This document shows, in pieces, positions 38,484 to 46,665 of a stretch of DNA of 64,000 bases (the stretch's first letter is position 1; each line of letters begins with the position of its first letter). The position numbers and the translations under genes are program-made. The stretch is from Rubripirellula tenax (lineage in GTDB: Bacteria; Planctomycetota; Planctomycetia; Pirellulales; Pirellulaceae). Where the stretch lies: positions 62,001 to 126,000 of the forward strand of contig NZ_SJPW01000003.1 in NCBI RefSeq assembly GCF_007860125.1. Reading direction: 5' to 3'. The notes beneath the pieces are model-generated. The model was given only the letters and a program-made list of their open reading frames with translations. It was not told the DNA's origin and did no database searches.

Positions 38484-40058
38484 CTATTCAGCGAGGGGCT
38501 GAATCAGCTGGCGTATTTCATCACCGGAGAGCGCTTCTCCGAATATGTAGACTTCATCGATTGCGCCGCGAAGCAACCTGCGATCTAAAAATAGGTGTCG
38601 CCCGAATTGAATCGGCTCGGAAAGACGATGATCGGTCGTCGTGTCGAGCGATGTCGGCTCGCTATCTCGTTCTGCGTGCTCAAGTTGGCCGTCAACGTAT
38701 AGCAAAATCGTTGGGCCATCCTGCCCGGCCATTGCAACCGCAGCAACGTGATGCCATCTTCCGTCTCGCAAATTGGTTGTCCCCATCGTCCGATTGCCGG
38801 CGACCAATCGCAGGCGACCGTAGTGTCCAGGATGCTCGGGGCGAGATTGTGCGGACTCAAGGAAACACGCTTTTTCGATGCCCCGATTTCTTTTCCCCAT
38901 ACCCCAACCGATCATGGTTGAAACTGCCGATCGTCTTTCATCGGGAAGTTTGACCCAACAGGCAATCGTTCGGTCTTGATCTCCGGAAATGCCAGGATGA
39001 CGCGTGTTGACCCAACCGCTTTCTCCATCGAAAGAAAGCGCTTGCCCAACAACACCAGAAATCCACGTTGGTCCGCCTCCGTCGCGAGACGTGGTCATAA
39101 GGGTGCCCGTCGCAAGCTCAAGATTCGGATCACGCCCCGTAGCGTTCACCGTGTCCCCGGTCCCTTCATCGAACGACCAATGAAGCAGCGGCTGTGTGTT
39201 CAACTCTGATCGAGGAACCCGCGGAACGAATCGCGACGAGTCCGCGGACAAACGAGAAAGGGCTCCGGATTCCCCAACGACAAGGCCCTGACCTTCGGTA
39301 AGCCGTGTTATGTCCGTGCCGTCGGAAACCTCGACAGTGCCGTCAAAGACATGAACCTCCATGTCTTTGGAGGATGAAACTTCGACTGCGAACTTCGTCC
39401 CAAGATCAAACACATCTCGCGAAGGCGTTTCGATCCGCAAACCGGACGTTCCCTTCTTCATTTCGGCAAAGCAACGTCCTTCATCCAGGCGAACATGAAG
39501 CCGCGAAACGACTGTGAACGACGCGGGCGCTTCGATCACAACGCGCGCCTTGTCATCCAAATCGAGTTCTAGAATACCTCGGCGCAACTGAACCGGCTTG
39601 CCTTGCTGGAGTGCTTCTGTATCGAGTGTTCCCACACCTTCGGCCGCGATGACGCGAATCCCGGGGCGTTGGATGTTGCGGTTGCCAAGGCTGGAATCGA
39701 ATGCCGAGAGCATGGCGAAAGCCAACATGGCGGTGGTAGCCAATCCCACGCTGCCCCAAAAAAGACGCCGTTGCTTTCGTCGCGCCACTTGCAAGTTGGA
39801 AATCACCGCGCTGGTAAGAGTCTCAGATGAATCGGCGCGAAGTGATTCAAGGACTTCGTCAGTGAATTCGCCGGACGGGATCTGCTTCTGGCCCAAAAAG
39901 CGTCGCACAAGCAATCCGCGAGAGGCTGCCCTCCGGAAATCGGGATCGTTTTTCAATTCATTCAGAAACTCAGCGAGCTCAGGCTCCGAAGGCCCGTCTC
40001 CGGCAAAACTGCCCTCCAGCCAATCGGCGAGAAACTGATCGCGCCGCGATTTATCCAT
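38484..40058 (-). CDS. FecR-like membrane protein with a C-terminal LamG domain
   Basis: A 524-residue protein encoded directly after, and overlapping by 8 bp, an ECF sigma gene. Residues 1-90 are a cytoplasmic helical segment of the anti-sigma type (LAEFLNELKNDPDFRRAAS). One transmembrane helix follows (LFWGSVGLATTAMLAFAMLSA). Residues ~130-265 are a FecR domain (GILELDLDDKARVVIEAPA, ETPSRDVFDLGTKFAVEV, VHVFDGTVEV). Residues ~300-520 are a laminin-G/concanavalin-like domain (HWSFDEGTGDTVNATG, WHHVAAVAM, AIDEVYIFGEAL). By family logic it senses an extracytoplasmic sugar or protein and controls the sigma factor; that role is inferred. Confidence 0.85.
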   Translation of the reverse strand: MDKSRRDQFLADWLEGSFAGDGPSEPELAEFLNELKNDPDFRRAASRGLLVRRFLGQKQIPSGEFTDEVLESLRADSSETLTSAVISNLQVARRKQRRLFWGSVGLATTAMLAFAMLSAFDSSLGNRNIQRPGIRVIAAEGVGTLDTEALQQGKPVQLRRGILELDLDDKARVVIEAPASFTVVSRLHVRLDEGRCFAEMKKGTSGLRIETPSRDVFDLGTKFAVEVSSSKDMEVHVFDGTVEVSDGTDITRLTEGQGLVVGESGALSRLSADSSRFVPRVPRSELNTQPLLHWSFDEGTGDTVNATGRDPNLELATGTLMTTSRDGGGPTWISGVVGQALSFDGESGWVNTRHPGISGDQDRTIACWVKLPDERRSAVSTMIGWGMGKRNRGIEKACFLESAQSRPEHPGHYGRLRLVAGNRTMGTTNLRDGRWHHVAAVAMAGQDGPTILLYVDGQLEHAERDSEPTSLDTTTDHRLSEPIQFGRHLFLDRRLLRGAIDEVYIFGEALSGDEIRQLIQPLAE

Positions 40059-40611
40059 GGCTTGCCTCCTTTTCCAATTGACGTTCGATGCAAGCCCGCA
40101 ATTGTTCGCGCAGACGATGCAATTTCATCGTGATGGTCGAGTGTTTTCCGCCAAGTGCCGATCGAATTTCCACCAGGTCCATTCCCTCTTCGTACCGCAA
40201 CCTCAGCAACTCACGGGCGCGATCTCCCAACCTGGTGAGGCACCGATCGAGAGCCTCGAAGACGGCTCCGTCGTCCCAGTCGGCGTTACCAGACTCAATT
40301 TCCGCCTCCAAGAGCTGAGCGATTTCTGCGTGGCTTCCCACCGGAATGTCTCCGCGTTTTCGGCGATGATTGCGAATCTCGTTTGCCGCGATGCCAAGTA
40401 GCCAGGGCCGAATGGGACGGGTGGCATCGATCTTCGCCAGCTTGCGAAACGCGATCAGGAAGACGTTCTGGGCCAAGTCGTGTGCCTCAAACGGATCATT
40501 GATCCGCGAGACCAAGAAAGCCCGAATCGCTGCTTGGTGTTCCTCCACCAGTAGCCCGAATACTTCGAGATCGTTGTCCTGAGCTGCTCGAGTTTGGTGA
40601 AGATTGTTCAT
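40051..40611 (-). CDS. ECF-type RNA polymerase sigma factor
   Basis: A 186-residue sigma-70-family protein with only regions 2 and 4. Region 2 is NDPFEAHDLAQNVFLIAFRKL with PWLLGIAANEIRNHRRK. Region 4 is DRARELLRLRYEEGMDLVEI, SALGGKHSTITMKLHRLREQLR. This is the type paired with FecR-like proteins in planctomycetes and verrucomicrobia. It overlaps the FecR/LamG gene by 8 bp and heads a minus-strand run of sulfatase and glycan-esterase genes reaching 27850. It probably directs that run. Confidence 0.9.
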   Translation of the reverse strand: MNNLHQTRAAQDNDLEVFGLLVEEHQAAIRAFLVSRINDPFEAHDLAQNVFLIAFRKLAKIDATRPIRPWLLGIAANEIRNHRRKRGDIPVGSHAEIAQLLEAEIESGNADWDDGAVFEALDRCLTRLGDRARELLRLRYEEGMDLVEIRSALGGKHSTITMKLHRLREQLRACIERQLEKEASHG

Positions 40612-40843
40612 GCTATAAGAGTACCGTGCCCAGCATCAACAAATGACACAATCAATTTCAGAAAAGACTAATACGGCGTTGGGCTCGACGGCTCAATCAC
40701 GCACAGGCTTGAGGCTCAGTCGCATCGTGTGAAGAACGACTGACGCATTTATTGTGGAAAAAGCAACGAGTTCTCGGCTCTTTTCAAGATCTGAATATGC
40801 TCGGTACCGTAGCCGTCTTGGCCGTTCACGGTGTTCTCTTCAA

Positions 40844-40930
40844 TCAGTGACCTGTTTGCAACTTCTGATGCTTTTCGAAGGCGTACTCGAACCACATCAG
40901 TTTGTCGATTTTGCCGTTCCAGTACCGCAT
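40844..40930 (-). other. 28-codon conserved mini-frame, copy A (LamG-tail remnant)
   Basis: Reads MRYWNGKIDKLMWFEYA and ends LQTGH, starting 9 bp after the stop of the HTH frame. Copy B at 48789-48875 has the same length and differs at only three residues. The pattern WNGKIDKLxxFEYA matches the end of a LamG domain (FWNGRIDELALFDRAL in the FecR/LamG protein at 46662-48179), so it is probably a relic of such a gene. Translation is unproven. Confidence 0.5.
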
Positions 40931-40938
40931 AGTCCTGC

Positions 40939-41157
40939 TTATTCAGTTTTCAGCCGGTTCAAAACCTGAGTGACTCTTGCCCTGCTAACTCTAAGAAAGC
41001 GAGCCAAATCGGCACGAGTTTCGACTTGCCCTGAATCAAGTAGTGACTGGTAATGATGAGCTAAACGCATGCGATTGCGTTTCGGTTTGGCGGACTCGTT
41101 TTCTTGCCGAATTTGGTCCGAAATGGAGTTCCACTTGAACATTTCGATGCAAGGCAA
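40939..41157 (-). CDS. Small helix-turn-helix protein, copy A
   Basis: About 72 residues, from a TTG at 41157. The C-terminal half is a clear HTH: LLDSGQVETRADLARFLRVSRARVTQVLNRLKTE, of the ParB/KorB or recombinase-associated type. The frame stays open upstream (GAFRTKRLRRLP) back into the hairpin at 41204-41254, and this part is conserved in copy B, so the true protein may start further upstream or be a decayed remnant of a larger one. It lies between a complete sulfatase and the sigma gene. It may be a regulator or a leftover of a mobile gene. Confidence 0.6.
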   Translation of the reverse strand: MPCIEMFKWNSISDQIRQENESAKPKRNRMRLAHHYQSLLDSGQVETRADLARFLRVSRARVTQVLNRLKTE

Positions 41158-41203
41158 TCGACGTAACCTCTTGGTACGAAAGGCACCTAGCTCGATAAAC
41201 CCC

Positions 41204-41531
41204 CGGTTCGGATAGCGACCGCCTCGGGGAGCTTCTGGTCGGCTATCCGAACCGAATCGCTATTCGTCAGTACTTTGGGGCTGTTTCCGTCAAAGGGATC
41301 GGCCAGTTTGTATTTTTTTGGGCCAACCGGAACCGTCATCGTCAATTGCTCGCCTCCTTGGCTCTGATTTCAGTACGATCCAGAACTGCTCGCATCCTAT
41401 TGAGCGTGGCAATATGTCCAACTGAGCTAGCTAGATTTCGCTCTTCTCCTGGATCAGCGGACAGGTCGTATAATTCTTCTCCCCTCGGCCACCTCGTGTA
41501 ACGATACCGCTGCGTTCGGATGGCTTTGCCG
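41204..41531. repeat. Island hairpin and right copy of the direct repeat
   Basis: CGGTTCGGATAGC (41204-41216) and GCTATCCGAACCG (41242-41254) form a perfect 13-bp inverted repeat. The stem extends by GACC/GGTC past one bulged base, giving a loop with GCCTCGGGGAGC. The same hairpin occurs at 49150-49206, and a damaged one at 26048. From 41221 to 41531 the sequence also matches 26059-26371 (see that entry). The hairpin sits between the stop of the sulfatase gene and the HTH frame. Confidence 0.85.
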
Positions 41532-42826
41532 AGTGTGGGACCGCGCGTGACCACCGTGTAGGCAAAATCTTTGCCACTCGCAGCCGGGTCTCGAATCAGC
41601 TGCGACAGGCTTTGCCCCTGGAGTTCGGGCGGCGGCTCTACGCCGCAGAGTTCGGCAAGAGTTGGGAATAAGTCAATCAACTCCACCAACCCTTCGGTCT
41701 GCGATCCAGGATCTGTCGCGACTTTCGTCACTGACTGGGGAACACGAATCACCAATGGAACTCGATCGCAGGTCTCGAACAACATGACCTTGCCCCACAT
41801 GAATTTCTCGCCGAGCAGATAGCCGTGATCCGAAGTCAGAACAACGATCGTATCGTCCCAGTGGCCGCTTTCTTGAAGTGCATCGAAAACAATTCCGATC
41901 TGCGCGTCGATGAATGAAATGCAGGCGTGATAAGCCTGCATATAGTCGCGTCGCAGGGCATCGTTCTCCTCGGCGAACGTAAAACCGAATCCTTCATGGC
42001 GTTTCGTCTGTGCGATTTTTGGGACGGTGTTCCAGAACTCCAGTGACGCGGGCGTGAACTGCAATTCTGCCTTTGGGTACATGTCAAAATACTGGTCGGG
42101 CGCAAGGAACGGAACGTGTGGTTTTTGTATACCGCAGGCCATGAAGAACGGCTTGTCACCGTGAACCTTGTTTTCCAGCCAGGCACCGATTTGCCTTGCG
42201 TTCTTGCCATCCTTGTGCTGCTCATCCTGCAAGCCTGTTGGACCGTAGCCCGGTTGCTGACCCCGAGTTTGGGGAGCGATCGTGGGATAGAACTCGCGCC
42301 ATAATTTTCGAGCCTTACCTGATTCGATCGAACCATGCTCTGCCTCAAACTCTTTCCGAATGCGCGTGACCATTGGCATCTCGTCATTTTCGAATCGAAG
42401 CATCTGATGCCATGCGAATTCGCCGGGGTCGACCTTCTCGTTGTGAAAGACTTTGCCGACCGCGCCCGTCCAGTAGCCGGATTCCTTGAATCGCTGTGGC
42501 ATCGAAATCGTTCCCGGACGCACCTCGCGGATGTCGGACTTGTTGTCGAGGATGCCGGTCGACTGAGGGTACAGTCCGTGCAGGAATGAAGCCCGCGACG
42601 GTCCGCAGACCGGGTACTGGCAATAAGCTCGGCGAAATGTCATTCCCGCGGCAGCGAGTTCATCGAATGCTGGTGTTTGAATATGCGGGTAACCCGAGGT
42701 CGAAACGTGCGTGTTCAGGTCATCGCAGACGATGAACAAGACGTTCGGCTGTTTGCCAAGCGCGACCGACAGTTGCGATGAGCAAAATAGAGCCAGCCCA
42801 ACGAGGATGCGATTCGGAAGGTTCAT
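41342..42826 (-). CDS. Secreted sulfatase (iduronate-2-sulfatase-like)
   Basis: A 494-residue sulfatase from MNLPNRILVGLALF (ATG 42826, preceded by AGGAAAC); the frame is open further upstream but lacks the signal peptide there. Metal-binding FIVCDDLNTH and the motif C74-G-P-S-R are characteristic of the iduronate-2-sulfatase-like group, as are TGAVGKVFH and VLTSDHGYLLGEK. Its last ~64 codons are duplicated at 26181-26375. It is probably cotranscribed with the two sulfatases upstream (43049 and 44875), although a palindromic repeat lies in the gap before it. Confidence 0.93.
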   Translation of the reverse strand: MNLPNRILVGLALFCSSQLSVALGKQPNVLFIVCDDLNTHVSTSGYPHIQTPAFDELAAAGMTFRRAYCQYPVCGPSRASFLHGLYPQSTGILDNKSDIREVRPGTISMPQRFKESGYWTGAVGKVFHNEKVDPGEFAWHQMLRFENDEMPMVTRIRKEFEAEHGSIESGKARKLWREFYPTIAPQTRGQQPGYGPTGLQDEQHKDGKNARQIGAWLENKVHGDKPFFMACGIQKPHVPFLAPDQYFDMYPKAELQFTPASLEFWNTVPKIAQTKRHEGFGFTFAEENDALRRDYMQAYHACISFIDAQIGIVFDALQESGHWDDTIVVLTSDHGYLLGEKFMWGKVMLFETCDRVPLVIRVPQSVTKVATDPGSQTEGLVELIDLFPTLAELCGVEPPPELQGQSLSQLIRDPAASGKDFAYTVVTRGPTLGKAIRTQRYRYTRWPRGEELYDLSADPGEERNLASSVGHIATLNRMRAVLDRTEIRAKEASN

Positions 42827-42963
42827 CAGGTTTCCTGTAGGTTGAGTATGTTTTTCGCAAAAGTGTTCGCAATTCGATTTGCGATAACATGCGGCAAGGA
42901 ACACGCATACGCGCATCGAAAGCCGGCTAGCAGCTTGTCCGGAACCGTCTGAGAATGTAAGCG

Positions 42964-43018
42964 GCAAGGCGCTAGCCGCCGGTTTTCCCAAGCGTTTTAC
43001 CCGCGGCTAGCGCCTTGC
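42964..43018. repeat. Palindromic intergenic repeat
   Basis: GCAAGGCGCTAGCCGC (42964-42979) and GCGGCTAGCGCCTTGC (43003-43018) are exact inverted repeats of 16 bp with a 23-bp loop. The sequence is in the gap between two sulfatase genes. It has the look of a dispersed REP-like element, and a related GCCGGCTAGCAGC lies just outside at 42921. As RNA it would make a stable stem after the upstream sulfatase gene. Confidence 0.8.
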
Positions 43019-43048
43019 GGCTCTCAGACGCCCTGAGAGTGAGAGGGG

Positions 43049-44518
43049 CTATTCGCGTTCATTCTTCTCTGTCGCTGCCTTCTTCGCCTTCAGTCTTGCC
43101 TGCCGTCGTTGCTCGCGAATCTTTGCTCGCTCGATTTCACGCTCAGTCGATCCGGAGGATTCCAACTTGGCAGCGGACGGCTTCGCTTTCCCCTGAGATG
43201 CGCCGGTGATCGGTGCCGCCATCGTCGCAATCCACTTGTCGTAAGCCTCGTTAAGTTCTTGCACTTTCTCGCGTTCGCTCTCGGCAAGGTTTTTCGTTTC
43301 GGATTCATCCGTGCCCAAGTCGATCAGCTCCACCGTGTCTTTCGTCCGATGCAATTTCCAGTCGCCGCGTCGAACCGCCCATTCATCGTCTGGTCCTTTG
43401 CTCCAGTACAGCGTGTCGTGATGAGCTTTCGTTGCCCCTGTCAATAGTGGCAACAAACTCTTGCCATCGAAGTCGTTTTCGGGTGGGATGTTTCCGATGG
43501 CATCAAGTGCCGTGGGCAGGATGTCAAACGAAATCACGGGCGTGTCGACCGTTCGCCCACCGTCGAACTTTTTGGGCCAACTGACGATGAAAGGTGTCCG
43601 AATACCGCCTTCGTCGAGCGATTGCTTGAATCCCCGCAGCGGCGAGTTATCGGCACTCATCGCCTTCGAGCCGCCATTGTCCGTCAAGAAAAACAGCAGT
43701 GTGTTGTCGAAGATGCCTTCTTGTTTCAGTTTTCCCACCACCCTGCCCACGCCATCATCAAGGTGTTTCAGCATCGCCATCAGGATCGCACGTTCTTTGC
43801 TGATGCCGGGAAACCTGGCTTGATAGGCTTTGATATCGGCCTCCGGTGCTTCGGCCGGAGCGTGGACTGCGTTGTATGCGAGGTACAGAAAGAACGGGTT
43901 GGTCTTGTTGCGGTCAATGAAAGCCACCGCTTCCTCGCTCAGCCGATTCGTAAGATATCCTTCGTCGTTGATTCGTTCTTTGTTGCGATAGATCGCGCCG
44001 GAAAACTTACCATCCGTGTCACTTCTCAAATTGAAATAGCTGTGTCCGCCACGGCCCATGAACTTGTAGCACTCATCGAAACCGCGGCTCATCGCATGCC
44101 ATTTCAGTTCTGGATAGTCATCGTCCAGACCCAGATGCCACTTGCCGATCGCCGTTGTCACATACTCATCCGGCAAGAATCCCGGAAAGATCGTCTTCCT
44201 GGGATCAAAGCCGCGACCGCCGTCACCGGCGCTGTATACACCGACGCGTTGCTGATACCCGCCGATCATGATTCCGGCGCGAGTCGGTGAGCAAACATGT
44301 CCGCTGGTGTAGCCCTGCGAGAACACAACGCCATCTTTGGCGAGGGCGTCCATATGCGGCGTCGACACTTCCTTCGGATGCAGCGAATTCAGGCTGATGT
44401 CCGCATAGCCCTGATCGTCAGTGAGGATGACGACAATGTTGGGTCTTTCCGCCCTCGCGAAATCGGAAGAGACAAATGCGATCGTTGCCAGAACGATGGG
44501 AAAAAATAGTTTCTTCAT
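43049..44518 (-). CDS. Secreted sulfatase (Cys-type)
   Basis: A 489-residue arylsulfatase-like enzyme. The signal peptide MKKLFFPIVLATIAFVSS is followed by ILTDDQGYADIS and the motif C76-S-P-T-R, then KWHLGLDDDYP and FLTDNGGSKAM. After the catalytic and C-terminal domains comes a ~50-residue tail rich in Glu, Arg, Lys and Ala, probably helical. The substrate is unknown. It lies 356 bp downstream of the sulfatase that is coupled to the second FecR/LamG gene. Confidence 0.93.
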   Translation of the reverse strand: MKKLFFPIVLATIAFVSSDFARAERPNIVVILTDDQGYADISLNSLHPKEVSTPHMDALAKDGVVFSQGYTSGHVCSPTRAGIMIGGYQQRVGVYSAGDGGRGFDPRKTIFPGFLPDEYVTTAIGKWHLGLDDDYPELKWHAMSRGFDECYKFMGRGGHSYFNLRSDTDGKFSGAIYRNKERINDEGYLTNRLSEEAVAFIDRNKTNPFFLYLAYNAVHAPAEAPEADIKAYQARFPGISKERAILMAMLKHLDDGVGRVVGKLKQEGIFDNTLLFFLTDNGGSKAMSADNSPLRGFKQSLDEGGIRTPFIVSWPKKFDGGRTVDTPVISFDILPTALDAIGNIPPENDFDGKSLLPLLTGATKAHHDTLYWSKGPDDEWAVRRGDWKLHRTKDTVELIDLGTDESETKNLAESEREKVQELNEAYDKWIATMAAPITGASQGKAKPSAAKLESSGSTEREIERAKIREQRRQARLKAKKAATEKNERE

Positions 44519-44874
44519 TCTGCTATCATCCGAGATGTGCCGGTGTGGATCGTGTCAAAGGGGCTCATTCCCCTTGTTGTAAATAGCGGAGAAACTCGCG
44601 ATGTAACGTTCCATTTGTAAGAGTTCGTCGCAATTGCTACGAAGTCGTTCTCGCCAGGCATCTCGCGGCGGGAATAGGAATCAATCAAGCCATCGTGAGG
44701 CAGCGAGCACTTAGAATCACTGGCCCCTTGGTGTTACTCTGAGCCTGGGCATTCCGGGCGAGAACCGAAAAGGCGCTGACCAGGATTGCCACTGCGTGAA
44801 CCGATAGTCTTGCGTCATGCGAACAACTTCAGGACAGGCTCAGAAGAAACAGAGTGAAAGGAAATTTCATCGGA
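44519..44874. other. Intergenic gap with a possible signal-peptide relic
   Basis: About 355 bp between two sulfatase genes. On the minus strand a short frame around 44710-44815 reads AVAILVSAFSVLARNAQAQS, which looks like a signal peptide, but it stops soon after. It may be the start of a lost secreted-protein gene. Nothing else was recognised. Confidence 0.3.
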
Positions 44875-46665
44875 TTATCTATCCGAGTTTTTCTGATCGT
44901 TTGATTTGGCTTCCTCGCGAGCCTTTTTGCGCGCTTCGCGTTTCGCTTTTTTTCTCGCTTTGTCGTCGGGACTTGGTTCATCGGTAACTCCCAGATCTTC
45001 CTTCAACGCTTGTGGCACCGTTACTGTTTTGCCCTTGATTTCGAGTTGTTTGACGATTTCGATCTGCTTGTCGATCTGGCTGGGTTCAGCGGCGTTCCCT
45101 CCGGGAATGAACTCTCCAAAAGGGCGACCAATAACTTCGAGGTCTTGTTGCATGAGATATCGCATCTCTTTTCTGCGAGTGGCCTGATCTTCGTTATAAG
45201 CCAGGTTTTTCATTTCTTTCGGATCCCTCTTCAGGTGGTAGAGTTGATCTTCGTCAAAGAAACCGGGGCGATCTGCCCCTCTAACTCCGATTCCCAAACG
45301 TCCAATGTAGGACATGGCTCTCGGTAGGTTTTGTGGCGCGGCTCTCTTAATGGCAGCGATCTGTTCTTTGGTGTAGCGAACGGCAATGTAGGACCAGTCT
45401 TTCGTGACCGTTGCCCGCGCAGCTCCCATTTCGAGATAAAGATGATTCCGCCAATCCTTGGCTTTTCCGTTTTTCAAAAGAGGAGTGAGGCTCTGTCCAT
45501 CGATCCGGTAAGACTTCGGTTTCTCCGCTTTACCCAGGTCGAAGAAAGTCGGTACGAGGTCGATATTCTGCACGAGTTCTTCACACGCCTGCCCTGCGGC
45601 AATTCCTTTTGGCCAACGCATGATCATGGGCACTTGACAACTACCGTGTGAAAAGACGGATGCCTTGCCGTCGCGACCGTGATCCGGCGCGAAAATCACC
45701 AGGGTGTTGTCATCGATTCCGAGTTCTTTAAGCTTCCGGAGAATCGCCCCGAGCGAATCGTCGATCCACGCTTCACCAGCCACATGGCTGTCGGGATCGA
45801 AACCTTTTTCAGTGATTGTTTTGAGAAGCTCTGCGCGAGGTGTCATGACCTCTGGAAGACTTCGGGCTTCCCCCTCTCCGGTGATGAGCCGCTGATCCAT
45901 GGATTTTCGCCAGGACTTATCCGGCCCGTGCAGCAGGGTGCTGCAAAGATGAAGATAAAAGGGGCCGTCCTTGTTCTCTTCGATGAATTCCAGAGCTGCC
46001 ACCGTCGTCCACTCTGGGTTGTGCGTGGAATAGGGCTTCCGCACGTTTTCCGGGTAGACGTTCTTCGCCCAGGAAAAGCCCAGCGTTTGGAGGTAACGAC
46101 GCATCCAGCGTTCGTTGTGTTTGAACTGAGCCGATGCTTCAGGCCCAGGACTCGCGTCTTTGGGAATGTTGATCCATTTGTTTTTGCCTTTGTAGAACTC
46201 CGGAAAATCCAAATCTGAAGTGAGGTGAAATTTCCCAACGAATCCGGTGGTATATCCGGCTTCACGGAGAACATTTCCAACGTTCATTTTGTCGCGTTCC
46301 AGTGCGACATTGAAATTGGGAAGCCCCTGATTCTCTTTGCCGCCGACCGCTTCCGCGTAAAGTTTGCTATGCGAGTTACCAGCAAACCGACCGGTCAGGA
46401 AGGTGTATCGAGATGGAGTACAAACCGAGCTGCTGACGTAGGCGCGAGTGAACTTCATTCCTTCCTCTGCCATGCGGTCGAGATTGGGTGTGTACGTATC
46501 GCCCCCAAACGCGGCGATGCTCGATGGATTCTGATCGTCGATCAGAAACATGATGATGTTAGGACGTTCGTCGGCCAACGCAGACTGCCAATTGAAGACG
46601 AGAGACAGTAAGGCGATTGTGAAGACTTGGGGCATAATTTTTTGCATTGAGTGAAGGTGTCTCAT
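44875..46665 (-). CDS. Secreted sulfatase (Cys-type) coupled to a FecR/LamG gene
   Basis: A 596-residue sulfatase. Its ATG overlaps the stop of the FecR/LamG gene (ATGA), showing direct coupling; an internal Met at residue 7 would also give a signal peptide. Metal-binding LIDDQNPSS and the motif C82-T-P-S-R are present, as are GKFHLTSDLDFPEF and FAPDHGRDGK. The last ~100 residues contain a basic coiled tail (ARKKAKREARKKAREEAK). The substrate is unknown. First structural gene of the second sigma module. Confidence 0.93.
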   Translation of the reverse strand: MRHLHSMQKIMPQVFTIALLSLVFNWQSALADERPNIIMFLIDDQNPSSIAAFGGDTYTPNLDRMAEEGMKFTRAYVSSSVCTPSRYTFLTGRFAGNSHSKLYAEAVGGKENQGLPNFNVALERDKMNVGNVLREAGYTTGFVGKFHLTSDLDFPEFYKGKNKWINIPKDASPGPEASAQFKHNERWMRRYLQTLGFSWAKNVYPENVRKPYSTHNPEWTTVAALEFIEENKDGPFYLHLCSTLLHGPDKSWRKSMDQRLITGEGEARSLPEVMTPRAELLKTITEKGFDPDSHVAGEAWIDDSLGAILRKLKELGIDDNTLVIFAPDHGRDGKASVFSHGSCQVPMIMRWPKGIAAGQACEELVQNIDLVPTFFDLGKAEKPKSYRIDGQSLTPLLKNGKAKDWRNHLYLEMGAARATVTKDWSYIAVRYTKEQIAAIKRAAPQNLPRAMSYIGRLGIGVRGADRPGFFDEDQLYHLKRDPKEMKNLAYNEDQATRRKEMRYLMQQDLEVIGRPFGEFIPGGNAAEPSQIDKQIEIVKQLEIKGKTVTVPQALKEDLGVTDEPSPDDKARKKAKREARKKAREEAKSNDQKNSDR

